Shown in pieces: positions 56,598 through 64,000 of a stretch of 64,000 nucleotides of DNA. The DNA lies in NCBI RefSeq assembly GCF_019175365.1, contig NZ_CP059572.1, positions 186,001-250,000 on the forward strand, given 5' to 3'. This DNA comes from Actinomadura graeca (GTDB lineage Bacteria > Actinomycetota > Actinomycetes > Streptosporangiales > Streptosporangiaceae). A model generated the notes under the pieces. That model was given only the letters and a program-made list of their open reading frames with translations. It ran no database searches and was not told where the DNA came from. Made by a program: the position numbers and the translations under genes. The first letter of the stretch is position 1, and each line of letters starts with the position of its first letter.

Positions 56598-57686
56598 TCA
56601 CTCCTTGGGAGGGGTCCGGGCGAAGCGGTCGGCGAACCAGTCCGCGACGAAGGCGGTGCGCTCGTCGGCGTGGTTGTAGATGGTGTGCTCGCCGTCGTCC
56701 CAGGTGCGGAGCACGGCGTCGCCGGCGGCCGCGTCCAGGAAGGGCTGCTGGTCGCCGAGGGCGACGATCGGATCCCGCCCGCCGTGCAGCACCAGCAGCG
56801 GGCACGCGATCCGGTCGCCGGGGGCGAGCGCGATCCGGTCGAAGTTGCGCCGGAGCGCGCCGGGGTCGGTGGTGCCGAGCATCGCGGCCGCCTGCTCGGT
56901 GAAGGCGCGGAAGTCCAGCAGCCGGGGACGCGCGGGCGCTCCGTTGACGCACACCGCCGACACCCGGGGGTCGGACGCGGCGGTGGTGGCGGCGTAGAGC
57001 CCGCCGAGGCTGTTGCCCCACAGGCCCACAACCGGGCCGAGTTCCGGACGGCCGCGGACGTGGCTCACGAACGTGCTGTACGCGGCGCGGACATCGGCGT
57101 CGATGAGGATCCCGCCGGTCCACCGGGTCTCGCCCTGGCCCGGGCCCTCCGCGAGCAGCGCCGCCAGCCCGCGCGCCGCCAGCGCGTCCGCCTGGCGCCG
57201 GTAGGCCGCGCCCCATCCGCTCTGCCCGCCGAACACGATCACCGTGCCCGCCGCCGGGACGGCGGGCCGGACGAGCCATCCGAACAGGCGCCCGCCGGCG
57301 AACGGCAGCTCCACCCGTTCCCACGCCGGGGTGCCGAGGACGCCCGCGGCGGCGATCGCGCCGGTGAACCGCGTGTACAGCCCGATCTTGCGTGGCGTGT
57401 CGAAGTTGTGGGCCATCTGCGCGAACAGCAGGTCGGCGGCGGCCGCCCGGTAGGACTCGGCGGCGGTGACGACGTGGCCGGCCGCCCGCGCCGCGTCCGC
57501 GGTCGCCAGCCGCGCGTCCGCGAGGCCCTCCGCGGCGTCGTCCCAGGGGACCCCCGCGTCCGTCGCCCGGCGCAGGGCGAGCACGTCGGCGTGCAGCACG
57601 CCGCAGTCGAGCATCCGCGTCGGCGGCATGGCCCGCCACAACACGTCCGGCGGCGCGGGCTTCACGGTGTCGTCGGAGAGTGTCAT
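56598..57686 (-). CDS. Alpha/beta hydrolase of the aromatic degradation operon
   Basis: A 362-residue protein from ATG 57686, overlapping the monooxygenase stop. Helical N-terminal part, then the alpha/beta fold: VIVFGGQSGWG, nucleophile elbow GLWGNSLGG, LLVLHGGRDPIV and DDGEHTIYNH for the acid and His. The layout resembles C-C bond and pseudooxynicotine-type hydrolases. It likely releases a ring precursor for the monooxygenase; substrate unknown. Confidence 0.85.
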   Translation of the reverse strand: MTLSDDTVKPAPPDVLWRAMPPTRMLDCGVLHADVLALRRATDAGVPWDDAAEGLADARLATADAARAAGHVVTAAESYRAAAADLLFAQMAHNFDTPRKIGLYTRFTGAIAAAGVLGTPAWERVELPFAGGRLFGWLVRPAVPAAGTVIVFGGQSGWGAAYRRQADALAARGLAALLAEGPGQGETRWTGGILIDADVRAAYSTFVSHVRGRPELGPVVGLWGNSLGGLYAATTAASDPRVSAVCVNGAPARPRLLDFRAFTEQAAAMLGTTDPGALRRNFDRIALAPGDRIACPLLVLHGGRDPIVALGDQQPFLDAAAGDAVLRTWDDGEHTIYNHADERTAFVADWFADRFARTPPKE

Positions 57687-59284
57687 GCCCCCGCCTCCGC
57701 CGGAGCCGGGTCGGCCGCCCACGACAGCCGCGAGCGCAGCCCGTCCACGGCCGCCGGGAGGTCGCCCAGCCCTCCCGCCCAGTACAGGTGGAAGTCGGGT
57801 CTCCCGATGAACGCGTCCGCCCCGTGCCGGTCGAGGAAGGCCGAGTAGGTGCCGTCGATGTCCGTCACGTGGTCCGGTGAGACGTCCGCGAGACACGCCC
57901 TGCGGACGCCGAGGGCGTCCAGGAAAGCCAGCTGGTCGGCGGTGAGGACGCGGCGGACGTCCGCGCGGCTGATCAGGCTGAACCCGCCGCCGATGACGTC
58001 GTCGCACCGCCCCCGCACTGCGCCCCTGCCCACCACGCCCTGCGGCGCCAGCGTCCCGGCGGGCGGGGCCGGGGAGCCGTCGGCGCGGGTGTGGACGACA
58101 CCGCCGGCGAGGGTCGGGAACGGCGGCGGCGGCGGGACGTCGCCGGTGCGGAACGCCTCGTCCCTGGCCGCGGCCGCCACGGGGTCGTGGGTGTTGGCGA
58201 CCCTGCCCAGGGCGATGGAGATCTCGGTGATGGCGGTGGCGTGCGGCCGCCGCTCGGTCTCATAGGTGTCCAGCAGCGCCTCGCCCGCGAGGCCGCGCAG
58301 CACCAGGTCCAGCTTCCACGCCAGGGTGATCCCGTCGCGCATGCCCGAGCACGCGCCCTGCCCCATGTACGGCGGGGTCGTGTGCGCGGCGTCACCGGCC
58401 AGGAACGTCCGGCCCTCCCGCCAGGACGTGGCGATGCGGCCCTGGAAGACGTAGACCACCTGACGGAGGATCCTCACGTCCTCGGGCCCGAGCCCGTGCC
58501 GCTCCCGCAGCCAGGCCCAGGCGTACTCCGGCGTCTCGAACACCTCCTGGTCCTCGCCGGGCAGCACGGCCAGCTCGAACCGCTGGCGGCTGCGCCCGAT
58601 CGGCATGTGCATGTGACCGCGGGCCGGATCGCAGTACTGGGTGAGCCGGTCGAACCGCCGCGGAAGGGGACGCAGCCGCTCGGTGTCGATGTTCAGCCAC
58701 CGGTCGTCGACACCGTGGTCGATGGACCCGATGCCCAGGGCGGCGCGCACGAAGCTGTTCGCCCCGTCCGCCCCGACCAGGTACCGCGCCGTGACGGTGC
58801 GCTCCTCACCGCCGTGCGACCACTGCCCGGTGCGCGACTGGGTCCACGGGCGCGCGGTCACCGCGACACCGCCATCGTCCTGGCGCACGTTGACCACGGC
58901 CCAGCCCTGGTTGACCTCGACGTTCCCGGTGGCCCGCACCCGCATGTCGATGGCTTCCTCGATGTCGGGCTGGTACATCGAGATGTGGCTCGCGTAACCG
59001 CAGGAATCGCCGCTCCAGTCCAGCGTGACCAGCAGCTCACCGGCACCGTTGAGGTAGCGGTAGTCGGGGATCGGCGCGGCGTCGCGCAGCGCGTGGTCGA
59101 TGTCGCCGACCGCCTGGATGATCCGGGCGGTCTCGCCGTCGATGTGCGTCAGCCGCGGAAGACCGTACAGTCCCGGCCAGCGCTCGAACACGATCACACG
59201 GTGACCCGCCTTGCCCAGGGCCGACGCCAGCACCAGCCCGGTCGGTCCGTAGCCCACGATCGCCACATCACAGTCGACATCCAT
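57683..59284 (-). CDS. Flavoprotein aromatic hydroxylase (MhpA-like)
   Basis: A 533-residue protein. FAD motifs are VDCDVAIVGYGPTGLVLASA, RYLVGADGANSFVR and GRTFLAGDAAHTTPPYMGQG; the C-terminal domain is thioredoxin-like as in phenol hydroxylases. It probably hydroxylates a resorcinol-type ring to hydroxyquinol in the same operon. Confidence 0.88.
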   Translation of the reverse strand: MDVDCDVAIVGYGPTGLVLASALGKAGHRVIVFERWPGLYGLPRLTHIDGETARIIQAVGDIDHALRDAAPIPDYRYLNGAGELLVTLDWSGDSCGYASHISMYQPDIEEAIDMRVRATGNVEVNQGWAVVNVRQDDGGVAVTARPWTQSRTGQWSHGGEERTVTARYLVGADGANSFVRAALGIGSIDHGVDDRWLNIDTERLRPLPRRFDRLTQYCDPARGHMHMPIGRSRQRFELAVLPGEDQEVFETPEYAWAWLRERHGLGPEDVRILRQVVYVFQGRIATSWREGRTFLAGDAAHTTPPYMGQGACSGMRDGITLAWKLDLVLRGLAGEALLDTYETERRPHATAITEISIALGRVANTHDPVAAAARDEAFRTGDVPPPPPFPTLAGGVVHTRADGSPAPPAGTLAPQGVVGRGAVRGRCDDVIGGGFSLISRADVRRVLTADQLAFLDALGVRRACLADVSPDHVTDIDGTYSAFLDRHGADAFIGRPDFHLYWAGGLGDLPAAVDGLRSRLSWAADPAPAEAGA

Positions 59285-59422
59285 GGTCGAGCCTCCCCTT
59301 CGAACCGTGCCTCCCGCACGATGGGTCGACGGTAGGTTCGACGGGCCGCGGAGCCTATCCGCGTGGCGACAGCCCGATCCGTCCGGCGACGGCAGGTCGC
59401 CGAGGGGGAGCGGCGCGGCGGC

Positions 59423-60409
59423 TCACGACCCGGCGCGCAGGGTCGCCGACGGCAGCCGGCCGTAGCGCTCGTGATACGCGGCCGCGAAACGCGGCAGATG
59501 CGTGAACCCCCACCGGAACGCCACGTCCGCGACGGTGACGCCGGAGCCCGGCCGCACCGACCGCAGCTCGTCGTGGGCCCGCGCCAGCCTCGTCTGCTGG
59601 ACGTACTCGCGGGGTGAGACACCGACGTACTCGCGGAAGTACCGCTGCAGGGACCGGGCCGTCACACCGGCCACCCCGGCCAGCCGGTCGACCGGCAGCT
59701 CCTCCTCCGGGTGCGCCTCGATGTACCCGATCGCCCGGCGCAGCGGCGCGGGCCGGTGCTCGCCGACGCCCCGGTCGGCGAGCCGCTCGGAATAGTTGTG
59801 GGGCTGCGCCAGCAGCAGGCCGGTCATCAGCATGCCCGCCCACGGGCCGGTGGCCACCGGATGCGCGGTGAGCCCGGTGGGCTGGTCGAGGTCGCGGACC
59901 AGCAGCCGGACCACCCGGAACCACGAGGCCGCCGCGGGCCCACGCAAGTCCATCCTCGGCCGGAACCGGATCGGCGCCGGCACCGGGCGGTCGAGCAGCT
60001 CCTCCAGCCGACGCTCCAGGGCATACCGCTCGATCCGGACGTGCAGCTGCCGGTAGTCGGCGCTCAGCCGCATCTGCGCGCGCATGCGCGGCGAGATGAT
60101 CGCCGCCGTCGAGCGGTCGACGAGGACCTCGTCCGCGGCGTACCGGATGCGGTTGACGCCGCCGAGCGCGAGGTTGACGTCGTAGTAGTCGACCTCCTCG
60201 GTCAGCTGGACGTCCAGCTCGCAGTTGCGGTGCCACCCATAGACCAGGGAGAGCGGCCCGAGATCCGCCATGGACACGTCGGTGCGGATCGCGTCACCGC
60301 CACGGCCCGCGGGAACCGAGCGGTGCGGCGTGAGATACCGCGACACGCACGCGCGGAACTCGTCGAGATCGGCGGAACGCAGGATCGAGAAGCGCTCAAG
60401 GGCACCCAT
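59423..60409 (-). CDS. AraC-family regulator
   Basis: A 328-residue protein with an N-terminal sensor domain (DVSMADLGPLSLVYGWHRNC onward) and a C-terminal AraC HTH (IEAHPEEELPVDRLAGVAGV, RSLQRYFREYVGVSPREYVQ, VTVADVAFRWGFTHLPRFAA). It lies upstream of the aromatic operon on the same strand and probably activates it. Confidence 0.92.
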   Translation of the reverse strand: MGALERFSILRSADLDEFRACVSRYLTPHRSVPAGRGGDAIRTDVSMADLGPLSLVYGWHRNCELDVQLTEEVDYYDVNLALGGVNRIRYAADEVLVDRSTAAIISPRMRAQMRLSADYRQLHVRIERYALERRLEELLDRPVPAPIRFRPRMDLRGPAAASWFRVVRLLVRDLDQPTGLTAHPVATGPWAGMLMTGLLLAQPHNYSERLADRGVGEHRPAPLRRAIGYIEAHPEEELPVDRLAGVAGVTARSLQRYFREYVGVSPREYVQQTRLARAHDELRSVRPGSGVTVADVAFRWGFTHLPRFAAAYHERYGRLPSATLRAGS

Positions 60410-60611
60410 CGCCTCACCCCTTCACCGGGCGTGCCCTCCACCCTAGCCTCGACCGCGTCACGCCGGTACGTCCCACCTGGGGGTTCACACCACCGGCGCC
60501 GCTCCGCGCGGTGGCCACCGCAGGGCCCGGCCGCCCGGAGCCGGGCTCGCCCGGTGCGCCCGGCTTGACGATCTCCCTCCGCATGTGCGATCCTGAATGC
60601 GGGATCGAGGG

Positions 60612-60639
60612 TTGACAGTCAATATATAGTGTGGATATT
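60612..60639 (+). promoter_or_regulatory. Promoter for rpoB
   Basis: TTGACA at 60,612-60,617 (perfect -35) and GATATT at 60,634-60,639 are 16 bases apart, in an AT-rich patch about 120 bases upstream of the TTG start. The gene therefore has its own promoter instead of being read from a ribosomal protein operon. Confidence 0.65.
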
Positions 60640-60762
60640 CGTCTGCATTTTGCTCTATGCTGCCCTTTCACGCCTGCCCTCGGCATCCCTCCTCCTTCTT
60701 GGCCGCGATGCCGTCCGCCATGCGTGTAGACAGTCCGCCGCGAGCCCTCGGAAGGACACCTG

Positions 60763-63700
60763 TTGGCAGCCTCGCACAACCCCTCTGCCGTACCCGCCGG
60801 TCCCCATCGCGTCTCCTTCGCACGTATCCAGGACGCTCTCGAGGTCCCCGACCTCCTCGCCGTACAGACCGAGTCGTTCGACTGGCTGCTGGGCAACGAG
60901 AGGTGGAAGGCCCGGGTCGAGGCGGCCCAGAAGGCCGGAAGCAAAAGCGTCCCGACGCAGTCGGGGCTGGAGGAGATCTTCGAAGAGATCAGCCCGATCG
61001 AGGACTTCTCCGCGACCATGTCCCTGTCGTTCCGCGACCACCGGTTCGAGCCGCCCAAGTACTCCGTGGAGGAGTGCAAGGACAAGGACATGACCTACTC
61101 CGCCCCGATGTTCGTCACGGCGGAGTTCATCAACAACACCACCGGTGAGATCAAGAGCCAGACGGTCTTCATGGGCGACTTCCCGCTCATGACCCCCAAG
61201 GGCACCTTCGTCATCAACGGCACCGAACGCGTCGTGGTGTCGCAACTCCTCCGCTCGCCCGGCGTCTATTTCGAACGCAACGTGGACAAGACCTCCGACA
61301 AGGACATCTACGGGTGCCGGGTCATCCCCTCGCGGGGGCGTGGCTGGAGTTCGAGATCGACAAGCGCGACAACGTGGGCGTGCGGATCGACCGCAAGCGC
61401 AAGCAGCCGGTGACGGTGCTGCTGAAGGCGCTGGGGTGGGACGAGGCGCGCATCCGCGAGCGGTTCGGGTCGTATGAGTCGATCAATGTCACGCTGGAGA
61501 AGGACCACACCTCCGGCCAGGACGACGCGCTGCTGGACATCTACCGCAAGCTGCGCCCCGGTGAGCCGCCGACGCGGGAGTCGGCGCAGACGCTGCTGGA
61601 GAACCTGTACTTCAACCCCAAGCGGTACGACGTCGCCAAGGTCGGCCGCTACAAGATCAACAAGAAGCTCGGCCTGGACCTGGACATGAACCAGGGCACC
61701 CTGACCGAGGACGACATCGTCTCCACCATCGAATACCTGGTCCGCTTGCACGCCGGCGAGGAGGAGAACCCCGTCGGGGGTGTGCCGGTGCCGATCGAGG
61801 TCGATGACATCGACCACTTCGGCAACCGGCGGCTGCGGACGGTCGGGGAGCTGATCCAGAACCAGGTCCGGCTGGGCCTGGCGCGCTTGGAGCGGGTGGT
61901 CCGGGAGCGGATGACCACCCAGGACGTCGAGGCGATCACGCCGCAGACCCTGATCAACATCCGGCCGGTCGTCGCCTCCATCAAGGAGTTCTTCGGCACC
62001 AGCCAGTCGTCGCAGTTCATGGACCACACCAATCCCCTGACGGGCCTCACGCAGAAGCGCCGGCTGTCGGCGCTGGGGCCGGGCGGGCTGTCGCGTGAGC
62101 GGGCGGGCATGGAGGTCCGTGACGTCCACCCCTCGCACTACGGCCGGATGTGCCCGATCGAGACGCCCGAAGGCCCCAACATCGGGCTGATCGGCTCGCT
62201 GGCCGCCTTCGGGCGCGTCAACCCGTTCGGCTTCATCGAGACCCCCTACCGCAAGGTGGTGGACGGCAAGGTCACCGACCAGATCGACTACCTCACCGCC
62301 GACGAGGAGGACCGCTACGTCATCGCGCAGGCCAACTCCCTGACGAATGAGGACGGCTCGTTCGCCGAGGACCGCGTACTGGTCCGCAAGAAGGGCGGTG
62401 AGGTCGAGCTGATCGCGCCGCGGGACGTGCAGTACATGGACGTCTCGGCGCGGCAGATGACCTCGGTCGCCACCGCGATGATCCCGTTCCTGGAGCACGA
62501 TGACGCCAACCGGGCGCTGATGGGCTCGAACATGCAGCGGCAGTCGGTGCCGCTGCTGCGCAGCGAGGCGCCGCTGGTGGGCACCGGGATGGAGTACCGG
62601 GCCGCCACCGATGCCGGTGACGTCATCACCGCCGAGAAGGCCGGGGTGGTGGAGGAGGTCTCGGCCGACTACGTCACGGTGATGAACGACGATGGGACCC
62701 GCACCACCTACCGGGTGGCCAAGTTCAAGCGGTCCAACCAGGGCACCTGCTTCAACCAGAAGCCGATCGTGGACGAGGGCCGGCGGGTGGAGGCCGGGCA
62801 GGTCATCGCCGACGGGCCGTGCACCGATGACGGTGAGATGGCGCTGGGCAAGAACCTGCTGGTGGCGTTCATGCCGTGGGAGGGCCACAACTACGAGGAC
62901 GCCATCATCCTGTCGCAGCGGCTGGTGCAAGACGATGTGCTGTCCTCGATCCACATCGAGGAGCACGAGGTCGATGCCCGCGACACCAAGCTGGGGCCCG
63001 AGGAGATCACCCGGGACATCCCCAATGTCTCCGAGGAGGTGCTGGCCGATCTGGACGAGCGCGGGATCATCCGGATCGGCGCCGATGTGGTGCCCGGGGA
63101 CATCCTGGTGGGCAAGGTCACGCCCAAGGGCGAGACCGAGCTGACGCCCGAGGAGCGGCTGCTGCGGGCGATCTTCGGTGAGAAGGCGCGGGAGGTGCGC
63201 GACACCTCGCTGAAGGTGCCCCACGGTGAGCAGGGCAAGGTCATCGGGGTGCGGGTGTTCTCCCGGGACGAGGGTGATGAGCTGCCGCCGGGGGTCAACG
63301 AGCTGGTCCGGGTGTACGTGGCGCAAAAGCGCAAGATCACCGATGGGGACAAGCTCGCGGGCCGGCACGGCAACAAGGGCGTCATCTCCAAGGTCCTGCC
63401 GGTGGAGGACATGCCCTTCCTCGAAGACGGCACCCCGGTCGACATCGTGCTCAACCCGCTGGGCGTGCCCGGCCGCATGAACGTCGGCCAGGTCCTGGAG
63501 ACCCACCTCGGATGGATCGCCGCACAGGGCTGGGACATCAGCGGCGTGGGGGAGGAGTGGGCCGAGCGGCTGCGCGAGAAGGGCTTCGACCGCGTCGCGC
63601 CGCGCACCAACGTCGCCACCCCGGTCTTCGACGGCGCCAGTGAACAGGAGATCATCGGGCTTCTGGACAGCACGCTCGCCAACCGCGACGGCGACCGGAC

Positions 63701-64000
63701 GGTGATGCCCAGCGGCAAGGCCCGGCTCTTCGACGGCCGGTCCGGCGAGCCCTACCCCTATCCGATCTCGGTCGGCTACCTCTACATCCTCAAGCTGCAC
63801 CACCTGGTCGACGACAAGATCCACGCCCGCTCGACCGGCCCGTACTCCATGATCACCCAGCAGCCGCTCGGCGGTAAGGCCCAGTTCGGCGGCCAGCGCT
63901 TCGGTGAGATGGAGGTCTGGGCGCTGGAGGCCTACGGCGCCGCCTACGCCCTGCAGGAGCTGCTGACCATCAAGTCCGACGACGTCCTTGGCCGCGTGAA
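60763..64000 (+). CDS. rpoB: RNA polymerase beta subunit, rifampicin-resistant-type paralogue (frameshifted, 3' end beyond window)
   Basis: Starts at TTG 60763 behind GGAAGGA. The product reads as actinobacterial RpoB from [20 protein letters not shown] to the window edge, but one base is missing at 61,332-61,340 (reads SRG-RGWSS instead of SRGAWLEFE); beyond it the frame is open to 64,000. The rifampicin region (61,998-62,111) differs from the usual actinobacterial sequence: L511S, Q517H, N518T, S522T, H526Q and F545M in E. coli numbering, while D516 and S531 are kept. No rplJ-rplL genes precede it; an AraC regulator does. This fits a second rpoB like those of Nonomuraea and Nocardia. About 70 C-terminal residues are missing at the edge. 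Confidence 0.88.

Noticed and set aside
61308..63824. Minus-strand frame of 838 codons opposite rpoB
   Set aside because: RpoB reads through the same DNA with all conserved motifs; the antisense frame is His/Leu/Arg-rich with no domain.
1..64000. tRNA or rRNA genes
   Set aside because: I saw no cloverleaf with the conserved GTTCRANNC arm or rRNA segment, including at the prophage junction, where the target is a protein gene.

Overview
The window is very GC-rich, with GTG and TTG starts, many 4-base stop/start overlaps and the gene families of a filamentous actinobacterium (XRE/DUF397 pairs, WYL, DUF3618, actinobacterial holin-X and many TetR genes). The RpoB sequence and the rest of the content fit a member of the Streptosporangiales such as Actinomadura; the genus is an inference.

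Positions 1 to about 35,210 are one end of a siphovirus-type prophage whose other end lies beyond the left edge. On the minus strand, read right to left, come a large serine integrase (33.6-35.1 kb), small early genes and nucleases (31.4-33.1), replication genes (primase-polymerase and RecA-like ATPase, 27.5-29.4), a regulatory region with a Scr1/WhiJ-type repressor and DUF397 partner facing a plus-strand early operon (22.2-26.3), a lysis cassette (20.7-22.1) and HNH nuclease, a DNA base-modification cassette (10.4-15.9), and the packaging, head and tail genes (1-10.4), with a programmed -1 frameshift in the tail assembly chaperone. Plus-strand insertions (4.4, 9.7, 13.5, 16.1-19.1 and 19.9 kb) look like morons or accessory operons. 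The phage has entered an alpha/beta hydrolase gene at about 35.2 kb; the hydrolase N-terminus is left joined in frame to the integrase.

The most notable system is the modification cassette: a C5-cytosine methyltransferase, a TET/JBP-type 2-oxoglutarate dioxygenase, a GT-B glycosyltransferase, a ParB-like protein, a radical SAM/SPASM enzyme and a 65-residue protein of unknown function, all next to the small terminase gene. The parts suggest 5-methylcytosine, then 5-hydroxymethylcytosine, then a glycosylated or otherwise hypermodified base.

From 35.6 kb to the end is host chromosome. It holds the orphaned WYL regulator of the broken hydrolase, an acetyltransferase, a YihY/DUF3618/holin-X membrane-stress cluster, a NarL-type two-component system, an RNA-repair pair (RNA ligase plus an HD-kinase with an in-frame amber codon), and a run of genes resembling antibiotic-resistance determinants (streptogramin lyase-like, TetX-like monooxygenase, erythromycin esterase-like, FusB-like FBP protein), each near its own regulator. 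A hydroxyquinol degradation operon with an AraC regulator follows. The window ends inside an rpoB gene that has no rplL upstream and carries changes in the rifampicin region (H526Q, L511S, Q517H, N518T, S522T and F545M, E. coli numbering), so it looks like a second, rifampicin-resistant-type rpoB. Two genes (rpoB and maleylacetate reductase) have single-base frameshifts in G runs, which may be sequence errors.
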